In this document: in pieces, positions 17,611 to 26,718 of the stretch
Layout: each line of letters opens with the position of its first letter
Position numbering within the stretch: the first letter of the stretch is position 1
Assembly (NCBI RefSeq): GCF_001311845.1
Contig: NZ_BBCC01000058.1
Location: 1 to 32,351, forward strand
DNA from: Desulfosarcina cetonica JCM 12296
GTDB taxonomy: Bacteria; Desulfobacterota; Desulfobacteria; Desulfobacterales; Desulfosarcinaceae
DNA: 32,351 nucleotides
Direction: 5' to 3'
Notes under the pieces: model-generated
Told to the model about the DNA's origin: nothing
The model's input: the letters and a program-made list of their open reading frames with translations, nothing else
Database searches by the model: none
Program-made: the position numbers and the translations under genes

Positions 17611-18143
17611 ATGTCATTGGGACTCATTGTCAAAACCGGCCGCATCCTCACCGCGAGGCTGCTCATGGGCGATCCCATCGAGGGCATCACCCATTGCGCC
17701 ATCGGTGAAGGCGACGCCACGTTCACCGACCCTTGAACCCGCCCGCACCGGAGATCGACCAGACCGCGCTGAAGAATGAAAGGGCCAGAAAGAAGCAGTA
17801 CAAGCGCACCTTTCTCAAGGAAGACCCGGAAGGGACGCTCATCGTCAACGGCATTCACTACATCGAGACCGCCGAGGAAACCCAGACCATCGGCGTTTTC
17901 TTCCGTTTCGAGGAAAGCGAGGCCAACGGCATCACCATCCGGGAATACGGGTTCTTCGGCGGGGATGTGGCGTACATCGACGGTCTCCAGTCCGATTATG
18001 CGGCCAACGGCGTCTACCACCCGGACACCAACCCGACCGGCGAGGTGCTGACGCCCGGATACCTGTACGAAGTGAAAAACATCCCCGACTTCAACAAGAC
18101 CTCTGATACGCGGGTGGAGCTCGTCGGGGTCATCAAGATATAG
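17611..18143 (+). CDS. Tail fibre-type protein (one frame break)
   Basis: Starts MSLGLIVKTGRILTARLLMG with an AAGGAGG site. The frame breaks at CCC 17730-17732; one added C gives TFTDPLNPPAPEIDQ and a 177-residue protein. The rest (KRTFLKEDPEGTLIVNGIHY, EYGFFGGDVAYIDGLQSDY, LTPGYLYEVKNIPDF) resembles N-terminal domains of phage fibre/collar proteins, with FEESEANGITIREYGFFGG a common fibre motif. Next gene starts 11 bases on. Confidence 0.65.
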
Positions 18144-18154
18144 GAGGAGCGACC

Positions 18155-21100
18155 ATGTCCATCTCGCGCGAAACATTCGATCCGGCAAAAAACTACAAGC
18201 GTGTCCGCTACCATCAGGACCGCGACCTGCTCGACTCGGAGTTGAACGAGCAGCAGGACATCATCAACCACGAGCGGAAGAAGATCGCCGACATGCTCTT
18301 CAAGGAGGGCGCGGTGATCAGCGGGCTCGGAGTCACGGTCACCGACAATGTGCTTACCGTGGCCGAGGGTTTCGTCTACGTCGAAGGATACATCGAAAAG
18401 GTCCCCGGCGCGGTGTTGACTTACGATCCCGCCAAGACCTCGGGTGCGGACTACGTTTACGTCGAGCTGCTCAAATACAACTACGGCTACAACCAGGACG
18501 CCGCGCTCATCAACCCGGCCACGGGCGAGCCCACCGCCGAACGTGAGAAGTGGGTCCTGACACTCAAGGACCACGACACCAGCGGCGAGACGCTGCCCAA
18601 CAACGTGACCGAGCGGAAGGTCGTCCCGGTCTACAAGTTCGACCGCGAGACCGGCGATGTGACCGCCACGGTCCAGGAAAAATCCAACCTCTTTCTGCGT
18701 GACCTGCTGGGAACGCTGCCCGGCAGCCGCATCACGGTGTCCTCCATCACGGAGGACCAGCTCGCCTTCGCCGCGGCCGAGGGCTTGAACTCATTGCTTC
18801 AGAACCTGGCCGAGCGGACCTTCGACCAGGCCGGCAGCTACCTGGTTAAGGGACTCGACAGCTTCATCGGCGACAACGACGGGGACAACGTCGAGGTGAT
18901 CACCAACGCCGGGCGCGCCTACATCCAGGCTTCCGCCTGCAGAAAGATCTGCCCACGACAACGATGGTTCCCAAGTCGGTCGCCACCAAATCGGTGCGCG
19001 GCGAGCAGAAGACCTACAACGTCGGCACCCGGCGCTATGCGCTCAACAGCACTCCCTTAAAGGAAACCACCCAGGTCGAGGCCATCGTCGAGATCGTTTC
19101 GAATATCACCCGCGGTTCGGTGGGGGGCGGCGAGGACCTGCTGACGCCCAATCCGGTCGTGGACATCCTCGAGGTGAGCCAGGGAGCGACCGTTTTCCAG
19201 GAGGGTGTGGACTGGCAGCAGTCCGGAAACTACGTGGACTGGCTCGGGTCGGGCAACGAGCCGGCCATCGGCACCACCTACACCGTCCGCTGGACCTACA
19301 CCAAGCAGATGATCAAGGGGACGGACTATGTGGACGGGGGCTGGTTCGGCGAGTCCGGTCATCCGGCGGCCGGGGAATATTTCTACCTGGTCACGGCGCT
19401 GAGCGCCTCCGGGGAGACCGAATACGACTCTGCGGAGGTGATCTCCAGAGACACCTTGGCGAGAGAGATCAACAAGATCACATGGCTCCCCGTGAACGGA
19501 GCTACGGGATACCGCATCTACCGCGGCACGCAGAACACCGGTCGCGCTGATTTTCAACGGCTCAAGGAGGTCGCGGCGGGCGTCACCACCTATATGGATG
19601 ACGCCGTGGACGAGATCGCAGGCGGCAATCCACCCGCGTCCAACACCAGCGGACTGACCATGTCGGCGGCCCAAATCCTGCCCGCGGGTCTGAGCCTCAT
19701 CAATTTCGGCCGGACCGGGCTGGGCGACGACCCGGTGGACGGCTCGAACTGCAGCGTCGATTACGACTATTTCCTGGGTCGCAAGGACATCATCTATGCC
19801 ACCACCGGCGAAATCAAACGGTTGGAAGGCGCGCCCGCCGACTTTCCCAAGCTGCCGGTCGTGCCCGAGGGAACGCTGGGACTTTGCAGCGTTGACTGCC
19901 CGCCCGACTCGGTGGCGATGACGGTGCTCAACTTCGGGTTGACCCGCATCACCATGGATCAGATCCACGAGATCATCAAAGATGTGGAGGACCTCAAATA
20001 CAACGACGCCCAGTTCCAGATGAACAACGAACTTCAGAACCGGGACGCACAAACCAAGAAAGGCATCTACTCCGACGATTTTTCCAATGACGCCCAATCG
20101 GACATTTACCATAGCGAATGGAGCGCCCGCATCGACGGCGTTCAACAGTTCGTGGCACCGGACCGGACCGCTTCACCCCAGGTGCTCGAGGTGGACCAGG
20201 CCGCAAGCGACGCGCTGTTCAAGGGGAGCCTCGTGCTGCTTCCCGGAACGGAACAGGTCCTGGTCGAACAGGCCGACTGGTCCGAAGACAAGAACATCAA
20301 TCCGTACGCGGTGTTCGAAAAGCCGGAGGCGGCGGTTGAGATCACACCGAACATCGGCCGGCGGGGACAGACCGGCATCGCGGTGGTGGGCTCCAATTTC
20401 ACGCCCGGCGCGACCGGAGTCACCCTGCGTTGCGACGGACAGGTGGTCGCCTCCAACATCAATGCCGATGCAGCCGGACGGGTGATCGCCTCCTTCACCA
20501 TTCCCTCGAATGTCCGTAACGGGAACCGCATCGTCGAAGTCAACGACGGCACTTATTCGGCGCAGACCAATCTGCAGGTCAACGATCCGCTGGTGATCAC
20601 CCGCATCCAGCGCATCGTGGTGAACCGCACCATCGTCCAACGGCAGACCATCGTCCAGCAGGTGCCGCCGCGCATCATCCGTGTGCCGGTGGTCCGCACC
20701 GTCTGGCGCTGGCGCTGGCGAACCCGACGGCGCGATCCCCTGGCGCAGACCTTCAGTTTCACTCAGAACCGCGTCATCTCCGCGGTGGGTGTGCAGTTCA
20801 CCCAAAAGGACGCGTCCATTCCGGTCACCGTCCAGATCCGCGGCGTGACCACCGGTCTGCCCAACGAGGTCGTGTTGGCCGAAAAGGTCATCTCCCCGGC
20901 CGAGATCAACCTGGGCACGGAAACCAAGATCACCTTCGACGATCCCTTCTACGCGGAGGCGAACACCAGCTACGCGGTGGTGCTGCTCACCAACAGCACC
21001 AATTACCGGGTTCGCATCGCCACCTTGGGCCAGATGGGGCAGAACGGTGTCATCACCCGCCAGAGCTATGCCGAGGGCGTCTTGCTGGAAAGCTCCAACG

Positions 21101-21746
21101 CCGAGACCTGGACGCCGCTCAACGGTTCCGATCTTACGGTCAAGATTTACGGCTACGAGTTCCAGCCGAGCGGTGAAGTGCGTTTCCTGCCCATCAGCGG
21201 CGCGCAGTTCAGCGAGTTGAACCTCGACGAGTATTCCTCCATCCCGGAGGGGGCCGGCATCGTCTGGGAGTATTCCACCGACTTTGGTGCCACCTGGGAC
21301 GCATCGTGCCGGCCGAGGAGGAGAACCTGCCGAATATCGCCTCTGATGTTCTGGTGCGGGCCGTGTTCAGCGGCACCGAGGCCAACGACTCCCCAGCGCT
21401 CAACTTCAAGGACGTCAACCTGATCGGATATCTGAACAACACCACCGGCGCTTACATCACCCGCGAAAACGAACTGACCCAGGGCGTGGAGTCCACAAAG
21501 GTCTATTCGCAGATGAATATCCCCAGCGGCACTTCCCTGAACTGGTTCGCCTCCAACGACGGCGGCGCGACCTGGGAGCCCATGTCCATCGCAACGACGC
21601 GCGAGATCGATCAGGAATGGACCGAGTACACCCTCACCCGGACCTTCGCCGATCCAAGCGGCACCAAGGTTCGCTACAAGGCGGAGATGACCGGCAACAA
21701 CCTGGTCTACCCGCGTATTCACACCCTCGGCGCGACGCTGAGTTGA
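18155..21746 (+). CDS. Large DUF4815-type fibre protein (two frame breaks)
   Basis: Reconstructed 1,197 residues. Start ATG with GGAGGAG site. The frame changes at GG 18928-18929 (restored to AYIQGFRLQKDLPTTTMVPK) and near 21300-21302 (restored to TWDAIVPAEEENLPNIA, one base missing). The N-terminal part (ETFDPAKNYKRVRYHQDRDL, VYVEGYIEKVPGAVLTYDP) is DUF4815. Later come an FN3-like region (GEYFYLVTALSASGETEYDS), a TIG-like region (ITPNIGRRGQTGIAVVGSNF), an Arg/Trp-rich stretch (TVWRWRWRTRRRDPLAQTF), then beta domains. Probably a long, multi-domain baseplate fibre or adhesin subunit. Confidence 0.78.
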
Positions 21747-21759
21747 TGGAGGTATGCCG

Positions 21760-22032
21760 ATGATCGTTCGACAGCAAGGCGGATTGACCGAGTTCATTCC
21801 CTCCCCGCAGGAAAAACGCGAGGGCGTGCTGCGGGATCACACCCTGCGCATGCTCGAAAATCTGGACGCCAGGCTGAAACGGATCGAGGAGGAACTCGGG
21901 TTGCCGCTGAAGGAGGCGGATGCCTTCTCGAAGGTCATGGCGCGCATACACAGAGAAGAAGCCGAAGCCCGGCGCATCAACGAGAAGATGATCGCCGCCG
22001 GGGTGAATCACGAAGAGAGGACTGAATCATGA
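21760..22032 (+). CDS. Small helical tail-region protein
   Basis: ATG 21760 is preferred over 21754 because GGAGG at 21748-21752 is 7 bases upstream of the former but only 1 base upstream of the latter. 90 residues, starting MIVRQQGGLTEFIPSPQEK, then a charged helix (LRMLENLDARLKRIEEELG, ARIHREEAEARRINEKM). Probably a coiled coil linking fibre subunits. The ATGA at its end overlaps the propeller gene start. Function unknown. Confidence 0.55.
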   Translation: MIVRQQGGLTEFIPSPQEKREGVLRDHTLRMLENLDARLKRIEEELGLPLKEADAFSKVMARIHREEAEARRINEKMIAAGVNHEERTES

Positions 22033-23340
22033 ATATCACCATTCAAAGCAATACAGACACCATTCTGGAACTCCCAGGCTTGCCCGGCACGCTCGAACCG
22101 GGAAAAACGACCACACTGCCCGCGATGACCGAGGACCTGGTCCGGGCCGTCGACCTCGGGCTTTTGCTCGTGCCATCCGGCGCAGAAGCGCCCGAGGGTC
22201 TGCCCCCGGTCATCTTCGAGCATCACTATCCCAGGTGCTGCCCCTTGCGGTGGACAGAGCCTATTACGGCCGCGTCCTTCGCGCTCCCGGCGGTTTTCAC
22301 GACGGGACCGCCCTCCGGGATTTCATCGCCTACTATGGAGACGGCGACGGCTTGAGCTGCGCGTTCTCCGATGACGGCATCAACTGGGACAACGAAAAAG
22401 AGGTCACGGGCATCGCGGCGGGCGGCTACCATGTCGTCTGCGCTCTGGAAACTTCGGATCGTCTACGGATTCTCTACTGGGACCCGAACGTTCCAAACCA
22501 GCCCTATGCCATGGCCGGTCTGCGCTCCGCGATCTGCAATCCTCAAGTCGATGCCTCGGCGTTCACCGAAGACACCGCCTGCACGGGAGACCTTGTCACC
22601 GAGGGAGGCGAACCGGTCTGGAACCGAGGCCACTACGGGCCCTCGTTCCTCTGGTACAACCCGGAGCCGTCCTCCGCTCCCGGCAAGCCTTTCACCTGGC
22701 GCTACGCCATGCTCTTCATCGCCTCGACCGGCGGCAACGACGGTCTCGGTCTGGGTTACTCGGACGACGGGTTGGACTGGCGACTGTATGGAAACGCGCC
22801 GATCCTCTCCGGCCTGATCGATGCTCAGGATTGGGAGGGAGCGAACGGCTATGTTTCCTCCTGCCACGTGGAGCGTCTGGCCGACGGCCGCTGGTGGATG
22901 CTCTATTCCGGCGGGGAGGCCGGAAACGCGGGGATCGGGTACGCCTGGTCCTGGGACCGCATCCATTGGACCAAGGCCGCCTTCAATCCCGTGTTCCAGG
23001 CCGGCCAGGGGCCCTTCCTCGAGCGCTGTTACACGCCCTGCCTTGTCACCGACGCGACGGCTCCTTCCTTCTTTACCGGGCCGCCAAGGACGCGGATTCC
23101 TACAGGACTTTCGTATCCCGACTCCGCGCGCCGATTCTCGGTTGGCGGGACATTATAGGATCGGACCGGCTCGGACAGGGACTCACCGCGCGGGAAGCCA
23201 TCCATCGAGGGGTCGGCACCGAGGCCGAACGCGACGCGACCATCCCAATCCCATCCGTGGGCGACGAATGGTTCAACACCGATCTCTCCGGCGGCGGAAA
23301 ATGGGAGAAACACACCGGAACCGAGTGGAAGCGGAGCTGA
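22029..23340 (+). CDS. Beta-propeller tail tip protein, glycoside-hydrolase-like (two frame breaks)
   Basis: Reconstructed 437 residues. Frame changes at CCC 22230-22232 (restored to EHHYPQVLPLAVDRAYYGRV) and TTT 23072-23074 (restored to APSFFYRAAKDADSYRTF). An N-terminal anchor of about 65 residues is followed by blades with Asp-box-like FSDDGINW, YSDDGLDW, and YAWSWDRIHW, plus FIAYYGDGDGL and RWWMLYSGGEAG. This pattern resembles five-bladed propeller glycosidases (GH43/GH32/GH68 clan) and could bind or cut a surface glycan. The C-terminal 45 residues (SVGDEWFNTDLSGGGKWEKH) look like a fibre end module. Catalytic residues cannot be assigned. Confidence 0.6.
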
Positions 23341-23356
23341 TCGGTGTTCTTTTTTT
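23312..23356 (+). terminator. Candidate rho-independent terminator of the tail operon
   Basis: ACACCG (23312-23317) can pair with CGGTGT (23342-23347), followed by a T-run at 23350-23356. The stem is only 6 bp with a 24-base loop, so it is weak. Position after the last tail gene and the run of seven T support a terminator. Confidence 0.4.
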
Positions 23357-23536
23357 CGAAGTGATCCCAGCCACCCCGTTTTGCAGGGAAGCTCATAAAT
23401 CCCGACGTTTCCGCCGGTTACGGCTCCATGTACATAAGTCATTGAATATCAATGGTTTATCTTCGGTATGTCCATCGAATTCGCCTTGCTTTCTGTTCGG
23501 AAAGAAGCCTGTATGTGTGTGAACACAACGCAGAAA

Positions 23537-23553
23537 CCCTTGCGATACAAGGG
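23537..23553. promoter_or_regulatory. Inverted repeat upstream of the amidoligase gene
   Basis: CCCTTG (23537-23542) and CAAGGG (23548-23553) can form a 6-bp stem with a 5-base loop. The AAGGAG ribosome site and ATG at 23577 follow. The 236 bases between the tail operon stop and this gene hold no ORF that I would support. An imperfect palindrome ATTGA-ATA-TCAAT at 23441-23453 and AT-rich sequence around it may mark a promoter, which I cannot define. Confidence 0.35.
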
Positions 23554-23576
23554 CTTACGAACAGCAAGGAGAAACC

Positions 23577-24617
23577 ATGGACTTACGCCAAATCAACTTC
23601 GGAATCGAGATCGAGACGGTCAAACGGACACGCGAGCGTGTGGCCCGCGCCGTCCAGTCGGTGGTGGGCGGCGAGGTCCGCCATGTCGGGAGCCCGGCCA
23701 GTTTCGACCCCTGGGAGATCACCGATGAACAGGGCCGGACCTGGAAGGTCGTCGCCGACGGATCGCTCATCAATGTTCCCGGCCACCTGCGGGCCGAGGT
23801 GGTGAGCCCGGTACTCGCCTACACCGACATCCCGACCCTTCAGGAAGTGATCCGGGCGGTGCGCCGCTGCGGGGCCAAAATAGACCAGCGATGCGGCATC
23901 CATATTCATGTGGACGCCACCGCATTCGACGGCCGCACCCTGGGCAACCTGGCCAAGATCATCTACAAGCAGGAACCGCTCATCCTCAACGCCCTGGGCG
24001 TCAACGAGACCCGGCAGCGGAACTACAGCAAGCCGGTGAGTGATGATCTGATCAGAAAGATCGAGCGCCGACGGCCCAAGACCAAGGACCAACTCAACCG
24101 CATCTGGTACGGCTATCACAACAGCCGGCCCCAGCATTTCGACTCATCCCGCTACCACGGGGTGAACCTGCACAACGTCTGGTACCGGGGAACCGTCGAG
24201 TTCCGCTGGTTCGAGGGAACGCTTCACGCCGGTAAGGTGCGGGCCTATATTCAGCTGGTCCTGGCCGTGGCCGCCAAAGCCCTGAACGGGCGGGCCGCTT
24301 CCAGCCGCAAGCGCAAATTCAATCCTCAGAGCGCGCGCTACGACTTCCGGGTCTTTCTGCTCCACCTGGGACTCATCGGCGATGAGTTCAAAACCGCGCG
24401 CAAACACCTGCTCGCGGCGCTTCCGGGGGACTCAGCGTTTAAACGAGGCAGACCGAAACCAAAGACACAAACCGCCGTAGAGGCGGATGTCCCCACGGAG
24501 GCCGGGCCGCAAACCCGGCCTCCGGCGTTTCAGGGAACGGCACCGCGGATACGGATGAAGGAGGTGCACCGTGAGAGTGCTGATCAAGAACACCGACCTC
24601 GCCGGAAAACCCCTTGA
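23577..24617 (+). CDS. Amidoligase_2-type peptide/amine ligase
   Basis: 346 residues. Predicted ATP-dependent carboxylate-amine ligase with glutamine-synthetase/GCS-like fold (Amidoligase_2). Visible motifs: F8-G-I-E-I-E13 at the N-terminus, VADGS (D61), E75-[12 protein letters not shown] (residues 106-113), and EFRWFEG (208-214), with metal/ATP ligands expected among the Glu, His and Arg residues. Pfam describes this family as neighbouring amidotransferase-like thiol hydrolases in proteobacteria and AIG2 cyclotransferases in fungi; both follow here. The last 45 codons are Arg/Pro-rich, cross two hairpins and overlap the next gene by 47 bases, so they may be poorly conserved. Start: AAGGAG then ATG. 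Confidence 0.87.
   Translation: MDLRQINFGIEIETVKRTRERVARAVQSVVGGEVRHVGSPASFDPWEITDEQGRTWKVVADGSLINVPGHLRAEVVSPVLAYTDIPTLQEVIRAVRRCGAKIDQRCGIHIHVDATAFDGRTLGNLAKIIYKQEPLILNALGVNETRQRNYSKPVSDDLIRKIERRRPKTKDQLNRIWYGYHNSRPQHFDSSRYHGVNLHNVWYRGTVEFRWFEGTLHAGKVRAYIQLVLAVAAKALNGRAASSRKRKFNPQSARYDFRVFLLHLGLIGDEFKTARKHLLAALPGDSAFKRGRPKPKTQTAVEADVPTEAGPQTRPPAFQGTAPRIRMKEVHRESADQEHRPRRKTP
24472..24524 (+). terminator. Two stem-loops at the end of the amidoligase ORF (possible attenuator)
   Basis: Hairpin 1: CCGCC (24472-24476) / GGCGG (24482-24486), loop 5. Hairpin 2: a perfect 11-bp stem, 24496-24506 pairing with 24514-24524, loop CCGCAAA. No T-run follows, only GCGTTTCAG. Very strong RNA structure in a stretch that is low-complexity coding suggests a transcript attenuator, an RNA processing site, or a barrier that sets the ratio of the amidoligase to the downstream genes. 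Confidence 0.4.
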
Positions 24618-25074
24618 GGACGAAGGCGAGGTGTTTACCGGGAAGACCTCCCTTGAAATCGTCCGGGCCATGAAGGGGGCGGCCCTGTTTTCCGACCAGG
24701 GCAGTTTCGAGGACTACATCGACATGCTCCTGCGCAATGCCAAGATGCTCGCGGGCATCGACTTGACGGTCAAAGGCAACAACCCCGAGGAGAAGGCCGA
24801 CTCCCTTCTCGCCGCCTTGATCGAACACAGCTTGGCTGAAGTCCTCGAAGATGACGCGCCCGTGCGGATACCCGTCCCCGCCCTCGTCTGGCAGGGCATC
24901 GACGCGGTGCGGCTTTCGGGACTCACCAACATGCTCGACCGGCCCGAGGTCGTCCGGATCGCCCGGGAACTCGACTTCACCGAAGCCGCGGGATGGATCG
25001 AATCCCACCCCAAGGAATACGCCGAGGGTGTCTTCCGGGGCTTCGTGGTGGAACCGGACGGAGGGAAGTCCTGA
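24571..25074 (+). CDS. Conserved-looking partner protein of the amidoligase operon, unrecognised
   Basis: 167 residues, GTG start with GGAGG 7 bases upstream. Starts [20 protein letters not shown], then helical ([55 protein letters not shown]). No signal, span, metal site or catalytic motif is evident. It overlaps the amidotransferase start as TGATG, so the two are probably made together. It may be a substrate, a carrier or a complex partner. No function is assigned. Confidence 0.7.
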   Translation: MRVLIKNTDLAGKPLEDEGEVFTGKTSLEIVRAMKGAALFSDQGSFEDYIDMLLRNAKMLAGIDLTVKGNNPEEKADSLLAALIEHSLAEVLEDDAPVRIPVPALVWQGIDAVRLSGLTNMLDRPEVVRIARELDFTEAAGWIESHPKEYAEGVFRGFVVEPDGGKS

Positions 25075-25856
25075 TGTGCGGGCTGGCGGGCGTCATATTG
25101 GGCAAGAAACGGCGACGGGCCGAGGAACGGGAGCATCTTGCCTGGCTGTTCACCCGGCTGCTGGTCTTGAGCGAAAGCCGGGGCCCCCACGCAACCGGGG
25201 TGGCCTGGCTCAATCGTGACGGCGAGCATCGCCTCTTCAAAAGACCGGTTTCTGCCGGACAGTTCGTCATCGACAAGGCATTCCACGAGGTCGTGGCCGG
25301 CATCGATAACCGTACAACGGTTCTGCTCGGGCACACGCGTTGGCGGACCCGCGGGGATGAACGGGTCAATCGCAACAACCACCCGATCCGGGCCGGGGAC
25401 GTCATCGGCACCCACAACGGCACCATCTACAACGCCGACTATCTGTTCCGCCGTTTCAAACTGCGGCGCTTCGCCGAGGTGGACAGCGAGCTGCTCTTCC
25501 GCCTGGCGGCCAGGGCCGCACGGAGCGGCCGGATGGATGTCGAGTGGTTCAAAGAAAGACTCCGGCGCTGCCGGGGCCAGATGACAGCGGTGCTCGTATC
25601 CCGGCTCGATCCTGAAACCATCCTCGTGCTCAAGGGGAACAAACCGCTCGAGCTCCGGACCCACCGAAAGCATCGGGCGGTGCTCTACGCCTCCGATCCG
25701 GCCTTTCTGGATGCGGTCCTGGCCGAAGAGCGGGGCTGGCGGGAGCTGTCTGTTCCCTCCATGAGCATGATTGTGTTCAGGCACGAGGTTCTCACGGAGT
25801 TCTCGAGGGAGTCTCTCGAGTTCATCGTCCAGGAAAAGAGGGGGAAGGCACCATGA
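25074..25856 (+). CDS. Stand-alone class II glutamine amidotransferase (Ntn hydrolase)
   Basis: 260 residues. The start at 25074 is set by the N-terminus M-C-G-L-A-G-V: Met removal exposes the Cys2 nucleophile, as in GFAT/PurF. An upstream start at 24993 would bury it. Other GAT-II residues: GPHATGVAW, GHTRW (86-90), NNHPI, HNG (114-116), and the EVDSE turn (135-139). No synthetase or sugar-phosphate domain follows, so this protein either donates ammonia to a partner such as the amidoligase or acts as a peptidase/hydrolase. TGATG overlap with the previous gene and ATGA overlap with the next. Pathway is inferred from neighbours. Confidence 0.88.
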   Translation: MCGLAGVILGKKRRRAEEREHLAWLFTRLLVLSESRGPHATGVAWLNRDGEHRLFKRPVSAGQFVIDKAFHEVVAGIDNRTTVLLGHTRWRTRGDERVNRNNHPIRAGDVIGTHNGTIYNADYLFRRFKLRRFAEVDSELLFRLAARAARSGRMDVEWFKERLRRCRGQMTAVLVSRLDPETILVLKGNKPLELRTHRKHRAVLYASDPAFLDAVLAEERGWRELSVPSMSMIVFRHEVLTEFSRESLEFIVQEKRGKAP

Positions 25857-26410
25857 CAGAGCATGCAATGAACCCCGAAGAACCCCTGAAGGAGAACACT
25901 CAGGGAATGCTGAGAATTTTCGTCTACGGAACCCTGAAGCGCGGTTTTTGGAATCATGACCGTTTCTGCCGGGGCGTTCTGGATGTCCGGGAAGCCGAGG
26001 TCCGCGGCCGCCTTTATGAAATGCACTCGGCTATCCCCGTCCTGCAGGTTCCGGACTGGGATGTCCTCGCCCACGGCACTTCGGACGTTTGGACCGACGT
26101 GGCCACACAGGCGCGCCTTTCCGAACAGTTGGCCTCATACCCCGAACCGGCCCTGCAAAGCGCCACAGCGGGCGACTGGGGCCGCGTGTACGGGGAGCTT
26201 CTCACCTTTGACGATCCCGAGACGCGCCTGCCCGCCATCGACCGCCTGGAAGGTTTCCATCCGGGCGGCCCCAGCCTCTACAGACGGGTCCTCGTACCGG
26301 TATGTATTACCGGAATGGCCCAGCCCGCATGGCTTTACACCGGGGATTCCTGTCTCCAACCCGACTTGCGTTTGATCCCTTCCGGCACCTGGGGACGGGC
26401 AACCCCCTGA
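25853..26410 (+). CDS. AIG2-like gamma-glutamylcyclotransferase
   Basis: 185 residues. GGCT fold: FVYGTLKRGFWNHD at 23-36 (YGTL glycine loop), and the catalytic Glu E133 in IDRLEGFHPGG. These enzymes release pyroglutamate (5-oxoproline) from gamma-glutamyl amines. The first 18 residues before MLRIFVYG are Glu/Asn-rich and could be disordered, or the true start could be 25907. The ATGA overlap with the amidotransferase supports 25853. As last gene of the cassette it may reverse or process what the amidoligase makes. Confidence 0.82.
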   Translation: MTEHAMNPEEPLKENTQGMLRIFVYGTLKRGFWNHDRFCRGVLDVREAEVRGRLYEMHSAIPVLQVPDWDVLAHGTSDVWTDVATQARLSEQLASYPEPALQSATAGDWGRVYGELLTFDDPETRLPAIDRLEGFHPGGPSLYRRVLVPVCITGMAQPAWLYTGDSCLQPDLRLIPSGTWGRATP

Positions 26411-26438
26411 CTTCTTGATGTTTTTACAGAATTAACGA

Positions 26439-26467
26439 TTGACATTAACTGTCACTAACGATAACCT
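26439..26467 (+). promoter_or_regulatory. Sigma70-type promoter before the HTH/hsd operon
   Basis: Perfect TTGACA -35 (26439-26444), 17-base spacer, TAACCT as -10 (26462-26467, matching three positions of TATAAT). AGGAGG at 26482-26487 precedes the ATG at 26497. It sits in the only AT-rich intergenic gap of this side of the window (26411-26496). Confidence 0.6.
26440..26454. promoter_or_regulatory. Inverted repeat operator overlapping the -35 box
   Basis: TGACA-TTAAC-TGTCA: a perfect 5-bp inverted repeat with 5-base spacer, over the -35 element. TAACGAT-like repeats flank it (26433-26439 and 26456-26462). This is the usual place for a repressor to block RNA polymerase. The HTH protein encoded next is the obvious candidate to bind here. 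Confidence 0.5.
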
Positions 26468-26496
26468 ATCCGGCAATTATTAGGAGGGGCGGCAAA

Positions 26497-26718
26497 ATGC
26501 ATTCGCGGCCATGGGAAGGGGCCATGTCGATGGAAAAACCAAGAGATGTTCTCAACATAAACGAACTGGCCAGTTATTTGGACATTCCCAAATCGACAAT
26601 TTACAAGCTGGTTCGGGAAGGCAAGATCCCGGCCCAGAAAGTGGGGCGTCACTGGCGGTTTCACAAGGAAACCATCGATGCCTGGCTCGGTAACCGAGAT
26701 GAGGTGGCAAAATCATGA
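26497..26718 (+). CDS. Small HTH (excisionase/MerR-like helix-turn-helix) regulator
   Basis: 73 residues. HTH_17-type: VLNINELASYLDIPKSTIYK, then LVREGKIPAQKVGRHWRF, then KETIDAWL. Such proteins bind DNA as regulators or excisionases. The AGGAGG site is 9 bases before ATG 26497; a start at 26524 (MSMEKPRD) would also fit the conserved domain. It overlaps hsdM by ATGA, so it is co-expressed with the restriction-modification operon; probable role is control of that operon. Confidence 0.82.
   Translation: MHSRPWEGAMSMEKPRDVLNINELASYLDIPKSTIYKLVREGKIPAQKVGRHWRFHKETIDAWLGNRDEVAKS

Noticed and set aside
4197..23074. All frame breaks as programmed frameshifts
   Set aside because: Twelve sites lack a common slippery motif, and several lie in ordinary GG, CCC or AA runs. 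Error is the simpler cause. Only the T TTT TTG site has the right form and place.
1..23340. Extracellular contractile injection system (eCIS)
   Set aside because: No AAA+ ATPase is visible and only one sheath gene is seen, with phage-type hub, J and I genes. Genes outside the window could change this, so it is set aside rather than excluded.
23341..23576. Attachment site, CRISPR array or tRNA
   Set aside because: Only small inverted repeats are present; no repeat-spacer pattern, no cloverleaf and no recombinase gene nearby.
24714..25868. 384-residue minus-strand ORF
   Set aside because: Shadow across the cassette genes, which have clear enzyme motifs on the + strand.
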